A DNA stretch of 64,000 nucleotides from Nitrospira sp. (GTDB lineage: Bacteria > Nitrospirota > Nitrospiria > Nitrospirales > Nitrospiraceae): assembly GCA_009594865.1 (NCBI GenBank), contig VOPT01000001.1, positions 93,177-157,176 on the forward strand, given 5' to 3'. Shown here one piece after another: positions 18,182 to 28,409 of the stretch. Every line of letters begins with the position of its first letter. Position 1 is the first letter of the stretch. The notes beneath the pieces were generated by a model. That model saw only the letters and a program-made list of their open reading frames with translations, was not told where the DNA came from and made no database searches. Both the position numbers and the translations under genes were made by a program.

Positions 18182-18396
18182 GGATCCCACAGAAGTCGTG
18201 CGCGAATGACCTTGCTTCGCCCAAGTGTCGTCCCGCCTGGGATTAATCGCCCAGCGACACCCCCCAAACACCAGTCCGGACCATGACCTCGGACGACAAA
18301 GCCGCCTCATCCGTCACGAAGATGTCCAAGCCGCCCTCTCAGCCATACCAATTCGAAATGTGTTATCGTCACGAAGACGAACATCGGTGTGGCGTT

Positions 18397-19686
18397 ATGA
18401 CCTTCTACTCCAGCAGATTGGTGACACTTCCTCACATTTTGCTGTGGCTCGCCCTGCCGGTGATTATCGACGCTCCCGTGCTTGCAGCCACTCCGATCTT
18501 CACGTATACCGACGAGGCCGGAGTTCAAACGCTGACCGACGACTTCAGGTCCATCCCCGAGCAGTACCGCTCCCAGCTGACGCAGCCCAGCCTCGACCGG
18601 CCGACAGCTCCGGAAGTACCGGCACCGGCGGTGGCACCTGAAATTCAGTCGCGCTCGGCCGATGTGCGGACCATCACCGCGAGCGGCGAATACCGCATGG
18701 GTGATCATGATAGCCGCGCCGATGCCGTTCGCTTGGCGACGGAAGCCGCAAAGCTGGACGCGCTCGAACAGGTCGCGACCTACATCGAGCGCATCACCGA
18801 AGTGAAAGATTTGAACGTCACGCGCGATGATATCCGCAGCTTCACCGCTGGAGTCGTCAAGGAGATCGACCAGAAGGTGTCAACGAGGCTGGAACAGGAT
18901 CACGTCGTGATTCGTGTGGACATCACCGGGGAAGTCGAACCACGGAACGTGGTTCACGCCATTGCCGCGCTCCGAGAGAACGACCAGGCGCGGCAGGAAC
19001 TCCTCGCGCTCCGGGCGGAAACTGATCGACTCCAGGCACAAGTCGACGACACCAACCGCGCGCTGGCCGCCGCCTCAACTCCTTCCGAGGTGCAGCAATA
19101 CACGGATCAGCGTCAGGACATGCTCGACCAGATGCAGGCCAACGCGCTCCTGTCACAGGCCTGGACGAGTTGGACCTATCCGACATTGGGCTTCTACTCG
19201 TATCCCTGGTTCGGAGTTTCTGGCATCAACGGCCTGTTGCTCCAAGCCCAACGCCTGTCGCCGTATCATCGCCACCTCCCGCTCGCGCAACGGATGATCA
19301 CGGCGAACAACAGTACGTCGCCCGCACAGCCGCCGGTCTCCGCGCCGCCGCACCCCTCGCTACTCGTTCCGCCGCTGCCGCATGTGCATCAATATCAGGC
19401 CCCGCCGCTCCTCAACAGCCATGGCCAGCAGGCCAAGGTGGGCGACGTGGTGGTCATCCCGACACCCAGGTCGATTCCCCCGACTGCGCAATACACCCCT
19501 CAAGCGCCGCCCTACCAGGTCCACCCCAACCATTTCTGGCGGCCCAGCCCCCCGAACATTCAGAGCTTCCCGTCGGTACCGCAGCACCGACCATCGGTCA
19601 GCATGGCGCCCCGCTCATCCGACGGGCATACCGGGCATAGCGGAGGCGGGCATTCCCACAGCGGCGGTGGCCACCGCGGGCGATAA
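18397..19686 (+). CDS. Secreted DUF4124-containing protein with Pro/His-rich tail
   Basis: A protein of about 429 residues, taken from ATG 18397 because that gives a signal peptide (hydrophobic core near residues 10-25, cleavage near VLAATP). The mature N-terminus IFTYTDEAGVQTLTDDFRSI is a DUF4124 motif, found in envelope proteins of unknown role. Residues about 85-190 hold a charged region rich in Ala and Arg that includes EATKLDAL-like repeats, followed by a probable coiled coil (about 195-240). The rest is low-complexity, Pro-rich and ends with His/Gly repeats that could bind metal. The frame runs upstream to 18283. Function unknown. Confidence 0.7.
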   Translation: MTFYSSRLVTLPHILLWLALPVIIDAPVLAATPIFTYTDEAGVQTLTDDFRSIPEQYRSQLTQPSLDRPTAPEVPAPAVAPEIQSRSADVRTITASGEYRMGDHDSRADAVRLATEAAKLDALEQVATYIERITEVKDLNVTRDDIRSFTAGVVKEIDQKVSTRLEQDHVVIRVDITGEVEPRNVVHAIAALRENDQARQELLALRAETDRLQAQVDDTNRALAAASTPSEVQQYTDQRQDMLDQMQANALLSQAWTSWTYPTLGFYSYPWFGVSGINGLLLQAQRLSPYHRHLPLAQRMITANNSTSPAQPPVSAPPHPSLLVPPLPHVHQYQAPPLLNSHGQQAKVGDVVVIPTPRSIPPTAQYTPQAPPYQVHPNHFWRPSPPNIQSFPSVPQHRPSVSMAPRSSDGHTGHSGGGHSHSGGGHRGR

Positions 19687-19791
19687 CCGCGCGTGTGAGC
19701 CGAGTTCTCTGCGAGGCGTTGCAGGAGCATCTTCGTAGGCACCCGAGAATAACTCGGAGGCTTCCCAATCCATTTCGAGTATAGTGAGGCG

Positions 19792-20691
19792 ATGGCGCCT
19801 CGAATAACTCATCGGGCCGGCACGTATTCGCACCACAGACGTCGATCCCATCGCAGGCTGACGTTCACCTCACTGTGGCGATTCACCGGGCGCCGATGGC
19901 GTAACCTTCGAGCATTCCTGCGCGCGGTGGGAAACACGCATCCCGTGCCGCGGCTGCTCATCGGCGCCATCCTCCTCGCCTGCTTCTGGGTCACCCTGAA
20001 CTGGACCTATCACGCCATCAACAAACCGACCGAAGTGTTGTTTCCTCTGGAAGACGCGCTGGATAAAAACCCTGCGGCTACATGGCAGGAATACGGTCCG
20101 CTCTTTCGGGAACATTCCACGGCGATCATCACGCCGGACCTTCTCGCGGCGCTGGCCCAGGTGGAGGGAGCGGGCAATCCCGTGGCACGGACCTATTGGC
20201 GCTGGCGATTGTCCTGGAATCCCTTCGACTGGTACCGGCCTGCCTCGAGCGCCGTCGGGATGTTTCAACTGACCGATGGCACATTTCGGGAGGCGAAACG
20301 CTACTGCATCCACAATCATGTGGTGGTCGAAGACGGCCCGTGGAACGATCTACATTCGTGCTGGTTCAACAGCCTCTATACGCGCATTGTTCCGAGCCAT
20401 GCCATCGAGTTGACTGCCGCCTTGCTCGATCGTCAGGTCGCCGCGACCATCGACAGCCGGCGGCAGGCCTCGACCACCAGGCAACAGAAGCAAGACCTCG
20501 CAGCCGTGATCCACCTCTGCGGCGCGGGAGCCGGCCATGCCTTCGTCGCTCGCGGCTTCCACCTGACTCCCCACCAGAAATGCGGAGATCATCACGCCGG
20601 CACGTACCTGGCCAGGGTCAACGGCCTGAAGTTACAATTCGCGCGGCTCGCTACCGGCAGCAGCCTTCAACGGCTGGTGAAACCGCGCTGA
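19792..20691 (+). CDS. Lysozyme-fold (SLT-like) transglycosylase protein
   Basis: A 299-residue protein. Its basic N-terminus is followed by one membrane helix (about 60-80), so the rest should face the periplasm. The soluble part has the transglycosylase pattern LAALAQVEGAGNP, where Glu is the expected catalytic acid (about residue 124), then SSAVGMFQLTDGTFREA, a typical substrate-groove block. A later Cys-containing region (IHLCGAGAGHAF) may be disulfide bonded with Cys in LHSCW. Predicted to cleave peptidoglycan glycan strands. It follows the DUF4124 gene by 105 bases. Confidence 0.75.
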   Translation: MAPRITHRAGTYSHHRRRSHRRLTFTSLWRFTGRRWRNLRAFLRAVGNTHPVPRLLIGAILLACFWVTLNWTYHAINKPTEVLFPLEDALDKNPAATWQEYGPLFREHSTAIITPDLLAALAQVEGAGNPVARTYWRWRLSWNPFDWYRPASSAVGMFQLTDGTFREAKRYCIHNHVVVEDGPWNDLHSCWFNSLYTRIVPSHAIELTAALLDRQVAATIDSRRQASTTRQQKQDLAAVIHLCGAGAGHAFVARGFHLTPHQKCGDHHAGTYLARVNGLKLQFARLATGSSLQRLVKPR

Positions 20692-20876
20692 AACGACCTC
20701 CCTCTGCTGAACCAGGCATTCTGCCTGCCGGCTAGGGTTTCCCCGAGTGTCCCCAAGCGGCCCGATGGGATCAACTCACGAGGGGGCCCTACACAGCCAT
20801 GATGTTCGTTCTGCGCCACAATCACCTGATCTGAGTCATCCCGCTGGTTTCGGCGCTGCTCTTACTGTCTCCAGGC

Positions 20877-22310
20877 ATGGGGCTGTCTCAGAATCAGACA
20901 CCTCCATCTCCAGAAAGCAGTCACGAGCGCGACCTGGTCAGGCCGGTCAATTACGCCGATCGGACAGAAAGTCCGGCCAACAGTTCAGGCCGGTCCTCGA
21001 GGCTCAATTGGGAGACGAGAGAGGGCCGCAGTTATCTGATTCCAGCCGCGGAAATTCTCGCGTATCTCCTTCTCTTGAACCAATTCGATCGGCACTTCAC
21101 CGAACCGATGTCGGATTACCGGACCACCGGCACCACCATTCGTCAACACCTCACCGATTCAAAATGGGTGCTCGACAACGACCAGTTTTCCGTTAACCAG
21201 TTCCTCCATCCGTACAGCGGCAGCATTTACTATGGGCTGGCACGCTCATCGGGGCTCAACTTTTGGGAGTCGTCGCTGTATAGCGTCGCTGGCAGTTTCC
21301 TCTGGGAAATCGGCGGCGAAAAAACGAATCCGTCGATCAATGACATGATCGCGACTCCCATCGGGGGAACATTCCTGGGTGAGCCATTATTCAGGATGGC
21401 CAATCTGCTGCTGGAATCCGATGATGGCCGTCCGGGATTCTGGCGCGAACTCGGCGCCGCCATCATCTCCCCACCCACCGGATTCAACCGGCTGGTGTTC
21501 GGGAACCGCTTCGACGCGGTCGATCCCAGTAATCGGCCCGCCACGTTCATGCGACTGGCCGGCGGCGGCACGCTGACCTCGAGCAGCCATAACGTGGCAT
21601 CGAACGTGAACGAGCATGGCGCGGTGGGAGAATTCACCCTCACGTACGGGCTACCCGGCAAGCCTGGCTACAGCTACGCACGCCCCTTCGACTATTTTGA
21701 TTTTCATGTCTCTGCGGCGACCGCCAACACCTTGGAAACCATCACCTCACGTGAGCTGCTCGCGGGCAAGACCTACGCATCCGGCGATCAGACTCGCGGA
21801 ATCTGGGGCTTGTTCGGGAGCTACGACTACATCTCGCCGCAAGTCTTCCGGGTCTCCAGCACCGCCCTCTCGCTGGGAACCGTCTGGCAGTCCTGGTTAG
21901 CCGACGAGCTGGCACTGCAAGGGACCTTCTTGGGTGGGGTAGGATACGGAGCGGCCGGGAGCATTCAGCGTACGGAGGAACGGGATTATCACTATGGAAC
22001 GACGCCGCAGGCGCTGCTGGCGCTCCGCCTGATTTATGCGAATCGCGCCATGTGGGACATCACGGGGCGGGAATATTATGTCAGCGACTTTCTCTCTCCC
22101 GAACGGCACGAGCAGGAAAATATCGTCCGCGCAGAATCTTCATTGACACTTCGCCTGTTCGACCGGCACGGCGTAGCGCTGCGCTATTCGCTTTCACACC
22201 GGGATGCGCACTATCCGAGCGTAGAGTTTCGCAATCAGACGATCACGGCCGTCAGCCTGATGTATGTCATCCTCGGGGATTCCGGCTTCGGCGCCGTGGA
22301 ATGGCGATGA
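20877..22310 (+). CDS. DUF3943 domain-containing outer-membrane protein, signal peptide interrupted
   Basis: A DUF3943 protein of 477 residues from ATG 20877. Family blocks include EILAYLLLLNQFDRHF near the N-terminus and NQFLHPYSGSIYYGLARS. A C-terminal half of alternating hydrophobic strands looks like an outer-membrane beta-barrel. The annotated start leaves no signal peptide. Upstream, in the same frame, codons from ATG 20799 read MMFVLRHNHLI, stop, VIPLVSALLLLSPGMGLS, which would be a perfect signal peptide but for TGA at 20832-20834. The gene is therefore either a recent pseudogene, mis-sequenced, or expressed without export. Confidence 0.75.
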   Translation: MGLSQNQTPPSPESSHERDLVRPVNYADRTESPANSSGRSSRLNWETREGRSYLIPAAEILAYLLLLNQFDRHFTEPMSDYRTTGTTIRQHLTDSKWVLDNDQFSVNQFLHPYSGSIYYGLARSSGLNFWESSLYSVAGSFLWEIGGEKTNPSINDMIATPIGGTFLGEPLFRMANLLLESDDGRPGFWRELGAAIISPPTGFNRLVFGNRFDAVDPSNRPATFMRLAGGGTLTSSSHNVASNVNEHGAVGEFTLTYGLPGKPGYSYARPFDYFDFHVSAATANTLETITSRELLAGKTYASGDQTRGIWGLFGSYDYISPQVFRVSSTALSLGTVWQSWLADELALQGTFLGGVGYGAAGSIQRTEERDYHYGTTPQALLALRLIYANRAMWDITGREYYVSDFLSPERHEQENIVRAESSLTLRLFDRHGVALRYSLSHRDAHYPSVEFRNQTITAVSLMYVILGDSGFGAVEWR

Positions 22311-22346
22311 ACCACCGAGAACGCCGTAGCCTTTGTCAATCGCCTG

Positions 22347-23408
22347 CTACGAGATGCCGTGCTGCTGGCGGCCAATGGGGCCATCGTAGCGATTCGTGGA
22401 TTTGAACAGCTCGTACCGCCCGTCTAGCGCGAACATCGCCACTCTGGCACACAAGCCTTCCATTTCGGCGACGGTCATGGGTGTAAACCGCCGTGCGATG
22501 TCGAGATTCTGTTTCAGGACCTGTGGCGAGTCGATGCCGCTCACGAGCGAGGCGATCGGCAGACTCAACACATACCGGATTGCCTCTTCAGGCTGGACAA
22601 TACCTTGTTTGATCGGCTCGGCATTGCCGGTCAGGCTCTTCATGCCCAAGGGCGCAATGCCCCGCTGGTTCAGCACCGGTAGCACCTCCCGCTCAAAACT
22701 CCGATAGGTCCCGTCGAACACGTTCAACGGCATCTGGCATGCATCGAACGGAAAGTCGTGCGACAGCATCTTGAGATGGATACTCGGGTGTTTGTGCCCC
22801 GTGAATCCAATGAACCGCACCTTTCCCTGCCGCTTCGCCTCCAGCAAAGCCTCCGTCGCGCCGTTCGGAGCGAAATGCCGATCGGGATCGTCTTCGTAGA
22901 CCACTTCATGGATCTGCCAGAGATCGAGATAATCGGTCTTTAACCGGCGGAGCGACTCGTCTAGTTGCTGAAGCGCCACTTTCTTGTCACGCCCGTGCGA
23001 ACAGACTTTCGTCATGAGCACCACCTGCTGCCGTTTTCCCTGCAGCGCCTTGCCCATCAGCTCTTCGGACCGTCCGCCGTTGTACTCCCAGGCATTGTCG
23101 AAAAAATTCACGCCCGCATCGATGGCCGCGTGTAACAACCGAATGGCTTCTCCATCATCCTGAATGCGGCCCCAATGTGCACCGCCGAAACAGAGAGCCG
23201 ATACCTGCACGCCGGTTTTCCCTAACGCCCGCCGTGGAATTTCTCCGGGTGAGATGCCGGTCGCGGGAGAGTCTGCGGCGAGAGCTTCGGCCAAACGACC
23301 GGGCCCACCCAACGCCATGAGCGAGCCAGCCACGCCCAGTCCTTTCAAGAGCTGCCGGCGGCCGAGCATCAGGGACCAGATTCTGTTCACGGGCGTCCTG
23401 GGCGTCAT
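22347..23408 (-). CDS. Aldo/keto reductase with Tat-type signal
   Basis: A 353-residue aldo/keto reductase. The N-terminus carries GRRQLLKGLGVAG, a twin-arginine-like export signal, so the folded enzyme is probably sent to the periplasm with its cofactor. The TIM-barrel catalytic residues are visible: Asp and Tyr in FFDNAWEY, Lys in LMTKV and His in WQIHEV. The ATG at 23408 has AGGTGAT upstream. It lies 55 bases downstream of the HAD gene on the same strand, so it may be the last gene of the acetate kinase/phosphoketolase operon, although a periplasmic enzyme would be an odd partner there. The substrate is unknown. Confidence 0.85.
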   Translation of the reverse strand: MTPRTPVNRIWSLMLGRRQLLKGLGVAGSLMALGGPGRLAEALAADSPATGISPGEIPRRALGKTGVQVSALCFGGAHWGRIQDDGEAIRLLHAAIDAGVNFFDNAWEYNGGRSEELMGKALQGKRQQVVLMTKVCSHGRDKKVALQQLDESLRRLKTDYLDLWQIHEVVYEDDPDRHFAPNGATEALLEAKRQGKVRFIGFTGHKHPSIHLKMLSHDFPFDACQMPLNVFDGTYRSFEREVLPVLNQRGIAPLGMKSLTGNAEPIKQGIVQPEEAIRYVLSLPIASLVSGIDSPQVLKQNLDIARRFTPMTVAEMEGLCARVAMFALDGRYELFKSTNRYDGPIGRQQHGIS

Positions 23409-23463
23409 GGATCACCTGCCTGTCTAGAGGTGGATGAGGGGCACACCACGTGTCGACTTTTCG

Positions 23464-24150
23464 TCATGTGCCAGACTTCGCGGCGGCCAGAAGCGCGTTT
23501 CGATCCAGCGTGAGCAGTTCGCCGATGCGATCGATGCTGAGGTCGGCCGCAGGAAAGGTCCGCAGCACCTCCGGATCGGTCGCATAATGGCCCTGGCGCG
23601 GAAACACCGTCGTCACCCGTTCGCCCCAATAGGCCTTCACGGCCGTGAGAATCCGCAATTTGTCATCGACCAGTACATAGTGATCAGCCGGATAACGCTG
23701 CTCGACGTCGTCCAGCTCCAGCTCTTTGTGAATGTAGATAAGGACATGGCCCTGGACCGCTTCAAAGAGACCCGACCGGTCGATCTTCCTCGGCTGGAAG
23801 ACAATGTCACCATCGGAGAGGATCACGGTCTCCGCCCATTGCGCGGTATGGCGAATCACCTCGTGCACGTGCGGAAACATTCGCTCGGCAAAGGGATAGT
23901 TCAGCAGGAACCGGGACAGTGTAAACAGATGGGGATCGCGGGGATACTCCTGCCGATAGCGTTGAAGCGCCCCGAGGTAATCCACATAGCCCAGCTTTGC
24001 CCGCAGCTCTTCGAAAATCACCCAGTACTGCTGCTCTCCCTTGGTGCCGATTTCTTCATCCAGATGTTGCGTGAGGTCGACCGCGATGCGGTCGTTGTCC
24101 AACAGTGTATTGTCGACATCGAACAACATGACCACTCTAGGCTCTGCCAT
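23464..24150 (-). CDS. HAD family hydrolase
   Basis: A 228-residue HAD-type phosphatase. Motif I is FDVDNTLLDND with nucleophile Asp and acid/base Asp. Motif II is VILSDGD, and motif III/IV is LVDDK. Its start lies three bases after the phosphoketolase stop, so it belongs to that transcription unit. A plausible job is dephosphorylating a sugar phosphate linked to the phosphoketolase pathway, but the substrate is not readable from sequence. Confidence 0.85.
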   Translation of the reverse strand: MAEPRVVMLFDVDNTLLDNDRIAVDLTQHLDEEIGTKGEQQYWVIFEELRAKLGYVDYLGALQRYRQEYPRDPHLFTLSRFLLNYPFAERMFPHVHEVIRHTAQWAETVILSDGDIVFQPRKIDRSGLFEAVQGHVLIYIHKELELDDVEQRYPADHYVLVDDKLRILTAVKAYWGERVTTVFPRQGHYATDPEVLRTFPAADLSIDRIGELLTLDRNALLAAAKSGT

Positions 24151-24153
24151 TGG

Positions 24154-26529
24154 CTACCGCTTTCCGCTCCACTTCCAGTTCCTGATCTCCGGCATGTCGA
24201 TGCCATGGAGCTCGATGTACTGTTTGTGTTGCATGCGTTTATCCCGCATCTCCTGCTTGAGATAGGCTGCGCGCGCCCCGAGTTGCGGCACACGGTCCAC
24301 GACGTCGGCCACGAGATGGAACCGGTCCAGGTCATTCAACACGACCATGTCAAAAGGCGTCGTCGTCGTGCCTTCTTCTTTGTAGCCTCGCACATGCAAA
24401 TTGTCATGATTCGTCCGCCGGTAGGTGAGCCGGTGGATCAACCAGGGATACCCATGGAAAGCGAAAATGATCGGCTTATCGGTGGTGAAGAGCGCATCGA
24501 ATTCCTTGTCGGACATCCCGTGCGGATGTTCACTCGCCGGCTGCAGCTTCATGAGATCGACCACGTTCACCACGCGCACCTTCAAATTGGGCTGGGCCAC
24601 GCGCAGAATTTCCACCGCCGCCAGCGTCTCCATGGTCGGCACGTCGCCGCAACAGGCCATCACGACATCGGGATCGCTCCCGCGGTCGTTGCTGGCCCAT
24701 TCCCAAATGCCGATGCCGGCCGTGCAATGGAGGATGGCGGATTCCATGTCCAGCCATTGCGGCGCCGGCTGTTTCCCCGCGACGACCACATTCACATAGC
24801 CGCGGCTACGCAGGCAGTGATCGGTCACCGACAGCAATGTGTTGGCATCGGGCGGCAGATAGACGCGGATCACTTCCGCCTTCTTATTCACGACATGGTC
24901 GATGAATCCCGGATCTTGATGACTGAACCCGTTGTGATCCTGCCGCCACACATGAGAGGTCAGCAGATAGTTGAGGGAGGCGATCGGCCGCCGCCAGGGA
25001 ATCTCGCGCGAAGTCTTCAACCACTTGGCATGCTGGTTGAACATGGAATCGACGATGTGAATAAACGCCTCGTAGCAATTCATGAATCCGTGGCGTCCGG
25101 TCAGAAGGTACCCTTCGAGCCAACCCTGACAGAGGTGTTCACTGAGGATCTCCATGACACGTCCATCATGGGCCACATGTTCGTCGGTCGGGAGAATTTC
25201 CTCCGTCGAACAACGGTCGGTCACTTCGAACACGGCCCCCCAACGATTGGACGCCGTTTCGTCGGGCCCGAAGATCCGGAAGTTGTGCGCATTCAGTTTC
25301 AACACATCGCGAAGAAACAGTCCCTGCACCCTCGTGGCCTCGGCCTCATCCGCGCCCGGCTTGACCACCGGCACGGCATACTGCCGGAAATCCGGCATGT
25401 GCAGATCGCGCAGGAGACTGCCGCCGTTCGCGCAAGCAATGGCGCCCATGCGTCGCTCACCGGTCGGCGCGAGCGAGGCCAGCTCGGACACCAGCTTCCC
25501 CGTTTCGTCAAAGAGTTCTTCCGGCTTGTAACTCTTTAACCAAGCCTCCAAGAGCTCGACATGCCCGGGCTTGTCCATCTCGCCCATCGGCACCTGGTGG
25601 GAACGGAATGTCCCTTCCGTCAGCTTGCCGTCCACCTCCTTCGGGCCGGTCCATCCCTTCGGGGTGCGTAACACAATCATGGGCCAGCGCGGCCTGCCGG
25701 TGAACCCCTTGGATCGAGCCTCCTGTTGGATGCGCCGGATCGTCGCCACGATGTCGTCCAGTGTGGACGCCATCAACTGATGCATCTCTTCTGGATCGTC
25801 CCCTTCCACGAAAAACGGCTGGTGGCCATATCCGATCAACAGGGATTCGAGTTCATCCGGCGGCATGCGCGCCAGTACGGTCGGGCCCGCAATCTTGTAG
25901 CCATTCAGATGGAGGATCGGCAGCACGGCTCCGTCCCGCACGGGGTTCAAAAATTTATTGCCATGCCAACTGCCCGCGAGCGGGCCGGTTTCAGCTTCTC
26001 CGTCGCCGATCACGCAGGCCACGAGCAGCTCGGGATGGTCGAACGCCGCGCCATAGGCATGAGCCAGGGAATATCCCAGCTCACCCCCTTCATGAATAGA
26101 GCCGGGGGTTTCCGGCGCGACATGGCTCGGAATGCCGCTGGGAAAAGAAAACTGTTTGAACAAACGCTGCAACCCCTCCTCGTCCTGCGAGATGTTCGGA
26201 TAGACTTCGCTGTAGGTCCCTTCGAGGTACACGTTCGCCACCAACCCGGGGCCGCCATGGCCGGGCCCCGCGATATAAAGCACCGGAAGATCCTGTGCCT
26301 TGATGATGCGGTTGAGATGGGCATAGATAAAATTCAGCCCCGGCGTCGTTCCCCAATGACCGAGCAGGCGCGGCTTGATATGTTCGCGTTTCAACGGCTG
26401 CTTGAGCAGCGGGTTGTCATACAAATAGATCTGCCCGACGGAGAGGTAATTGGCCGCTCGCCAATAGGCATGGATTCGTTGAAGCATGTCCTGACTGAGT
26501 GGGTGATTCGCATGGGTCGTCTGGTTCAT
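24154..26529 (-). CDS. xfp: Phosphoketolase (xylulose-5-phosphate/fructose-6-phosphate)
   Basis: A 791-residue thiamine-diphosphate enzyme, the usual full length for phosphoketolase. It cleaves xylulose 5-phosphate or fructose 6-phosphate with phosphate to acetyl phosphate plus glyceraldehyde 3-phosphate or erythrose 4-phosphate. Visible blocks are [18 protein letters not shown] near the N-terminus, [11 protein letters not shown], then [16 protein letters not shown], the ThDP/Mg motif. Later are [15 protein letters not shown] and the C-terminal [14 protein letters not shown]. The ATG has AGAGGGA at good spacing. Acetate kinase lies immediately upstream, so acetyl phosphate can be turned into acetate and ATP. 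Confidence 0.95.
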   Translation of the reverse strand: MNQTTHANHPLSQDMLQRIHAYWRAANYLSVGQIYLYDNPLLKQPLKREHIKPRLLGHWGTTPGLNFIYAHLNRIIKAQDLPVLYIAGPGHGGPGLVANVYLEGTYSEVYPNISQDEEGLQRLFKQFSFPSGIPSHVAPETPGSIHEGGELGYSLAHAYGAAFDHPELLVACVIGDGEAETGPLAGSWHGNKFLNPVRDGAVLPILHLNGYKIAGPTVLARMPPDELESLLIGYGHQPFFVEGDDPEEMHQLMASTLDDIVATIRRIQQEARSKGFTGRPRWPMIVLRTPKGWTGPKEVDGKLTEGTFRSHQVPMGEMDKPGHVELLEAWLKSYKPEELFDETGKLVSELASLAPTGERRMGAIACANGGSLLRDLHMPDFRQYAVPVVKPGADEAEATRVQGLFLRDVLKLNAHNFRIFGPDETASNRWGAVFEVTDRCSTEEILPTDEHVAHDGRVMEILSEHLCQGWLEGYLLTGRHGFMNCYEAFIHIVDSMFNQHAKWLKTSREIPWRRPIASLNYLLTSHVWRQDHNGFSHQDPGFIDHVVNKKAEVIRVYLPPDANTLLSVTDHCLRSRGYVNVVVAGKQPAPQWLDMESAILHCTAGIGIWEWASNDRGSDPDVVMACCGDVPTMETLAAVEILRVAQPNLKVRVVNVVDLMKLQPASEHPHGMSDKEFDALFTTDKPIIFAFHGYPWLIHRLTYRRTNHDNLHVRGYKEEGTTTTPFDMVVLNDLDRFHLVADVVDRVPQLGARAAYLKQEMRDKRMQHKQYIELHGIDMPEIRNWKWSGKR

Positions 26530-26580
26530 GGAGTCCCTCTTTCAGAAGTGAGCTGACGTCTCAGTTCGTTTCTTTCCGCC

Positions 26581-27786
26581 TCAGACCGGCAAAGCCAGCA
26601 ACCGGCAGACCGATTCCGCGATGTAGCGTTCTTCATCCGTATGGATCACGCGCACGGTGACCCGGCTGCCCGGCTCCGAAATGACGGCTGCATGGGATTC
26701 GTTGCGGGCCTGGTTCAACTGAACACCGAGAAAGGCCAGGCCGTCGCACATCCGTGCTCGCACGACAGCTGAATGCTCGCCGATGCCGCCGCTGAAGACG
26801 AGCTGGTCCAATCCACCGAGCGCCGCCGCATAGGCGCCGATCCACTTTTTTCCCTGATAACAAAATACCGCGACGGCCTCAGCGGCGCGCGTATCGTGGG
26901 GTTCTTGCGCCAGCAAATCCCGTAGGTCGGGACTGAGTTCAGACAATCCTAGCAGCCCCGACTGCGCATGGACCATATGATGAAACTGTTCCGCCGTCAT
27001 CCCCTCGGTTTGAGAGAGGTAGGACACCAAGCCAGGGTCCAGGTCACCGGACCTCGTGCTCATGGGTAGACCCGAGGCCGGCGTGAATCCCATGGTCGTA
27101 TCGATACTCACGCCGTCGCGCACAGCGGCGAGGCTGGCCCCGTTTCCCAAATGAGCCAGAACCACCTTACCGCGCGCGGCCTCACGACCGGCCACCCGCT
27201 CCAATTCCTCCATGAGATAGGCATAGGACAGCCCATGAAAGCCGTATCGCCGGACACCCTGTTTTTCATACCGGCGGGGAATCGCCAGCAGCCGAGCGAC
27301 CGGCGGCAGATGCTGATGGAATCCGGTATCGAAGCAGGCCACTTGCGGAACAGTCGGATACTGCACGCCCAGGGCTTCGATGAGAGCGAGCTCCGCCGGA
27401 AGATGCTCGGGATCGTAGGGGCTGAGCCGACGCAATTCGTCCATGACCGCCGGTGAGATCACTTCCGGATTCGTATAGCGGCTTCCTCCATGCACGACCC
27501 GATGGCCGATGGCCTGGAGAGACGATCCTCGGCCACTTTGCCCGAGTTGGTCAATAAGCAACTGCACGGCAGCCGCGTGGTTCGGGATCTTGGCGATAGA
27601 CCGTTGGGCCTGACCCGTTGCGCCGTCGGTGACGGTCACGATGCCCTCAGGAAGCCCGATGCGCTCGATCCGACCCGATACCGCACGGACGGGCGCCGCG
27701 CCCAGATGAAACAACGCCCATTTCACGCTGGATGATCCGGCGTTCACGGTCAGCAGCGCTGGCACTTCGGGTTTGGATTGCGACAT
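26581..27786 (-). CDS. ackA: Acetate kinase
   Basis: A 401-residue acetate kinase, normal family length. It has the N-terminal phosphate-loop motif VNAGSSSVKWALF, the signature VVHGGSRYTNPEVI, the hinge segment FDTGFHQHLP and the ATP-binding HLGNGASLAAV. It interconverts acetate plus ATP with acetyl phosphate plus ADP in the cytoplasm. GAGAGGAC stands just before the ATG. It is the first gene of the operon with phosphoketolase (51 bases away), HAD hydrolase and aldo/keto reductase, pointing to substrate-level ATP formation from sugar phosphates or, in reverse, acetate assimilation. Confidence 0.95.
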   Translation of the reverse strand: MSQSKPEVPALLTVNAGSSSVKWALFHLGAAPVRAVSGRIERIGLPEGIVTVTDGATGQAQRSIAKIPNHAAAVQLLIDQLGQSGRGSSLQAIGHRVVHGGSRYTNPEVISPAVMDELRRLSPYDPEHLPAELALIEALGVQYPTVPQVACFDTGFHQHLPPVARLLAIPRRYEKQGVRRYGFHGLSYAYLMEELERVAGREAARGKVVLAHLGNGASLAAVRDGVSIDTTMGFTPASGLPMSTRSGDLDPGLVSYLSQTEGMTAEQFHHMVHAQSGLLGLSELSPDLRDLLAQEPHDTRAAEAVAVFCYQGKKWIGAYAAALGGLDQLVFSGGIGEHSAVVRARMCDGLAFLGVQLNQARNESHAAVISEPGSRVTVRVIHTDEERYIAESVCRLLALPV

Positions 27787-27922
27787 GTCCTCTCACCATA
27801 GATCGACCATACGATCAGCGCAACCGGAAAATCCCGGAGCCTTTCTTATAGGTCTTCTGCGCGCAATCACTATAGGGGAAATGCTAGTTCCAGATAGACT
27901 GTGGATGCGCTATTGTAGCGGG

Positions 27923-28216
27923 ATGCGTTTGCTGCTGCTCTTTCTCGTTGTCCTGGTCATCCCAAGTACGATGCCGACGAACATTGCTGCAGCCACATCT
28001 GCGGAGGCCGCGCTACCGGGCGGCACGATTGTCGCGATTGACCAGGAACGGCTCACCCTCACCATTCTCTTTCCCACAGGAGAATCTCGTGCACTTCCCG
28101 TTCGCGAGGCTCGCCTGCTGCATGGCCTCGCCGTCGGGGACCATGTGATCTTCGAGCTCAATGACGAGCACACCTTGATCAAGATCGCCAAACTGCCGAC
28201 CGATCCAGCCAACTGA
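27923..28216 (+). CDS. Small secreted protein, unknown function
   Basis: A 97-residue protein starting at ATG 27923 with a signal peptide (MRLLLLFLVVLVI, cleavage near AEA). The mature part is a short beta-rich domain (GGTIVAIDQERLTLTILF, then VGDHVIFELND). Similar short domains hold a bound strand pattern seen in many exported proteins, but I recognise no family. The frame is open upstream to 27773, and ATG 27881, with AGGGGA in front, is an alternative start. It is divergent from ackA. Confidence 0.6.
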   Translation: MRLLLLFLVVLVIPSTMPTNIAAATSAEAALPGGTIVAIDQERLTLTILFPTGESRALPVREARLLHGLAVGDHVIFELNDEHTLIKIAKLPTDPAN

Positions 28217-28409
28217 TTGTCACCTTCTATCAAGCTGAAATCAGACATTCAGACGGATTGGGTGCCTTAGCATGCCTCTATTTTGATTGTTCAAGTAGCT
28301 TGTTGACCTTGACGGTCAGCTCTGCGTATTCTCCTGCAGTGCAGCCGGACACACGCATCCGGCACGTCGCCCGACCAACCTGATCACGACCAGACCTGAA
28401 GGATCTCCG

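Noticed and set aside
23434..25539. Open frame of about 700 codons antisense to the phosphoketolase and HAD genes
   Set aside because: Shadow of well-identified genes on the minus strand; composition typical of antisense frames and no motif.
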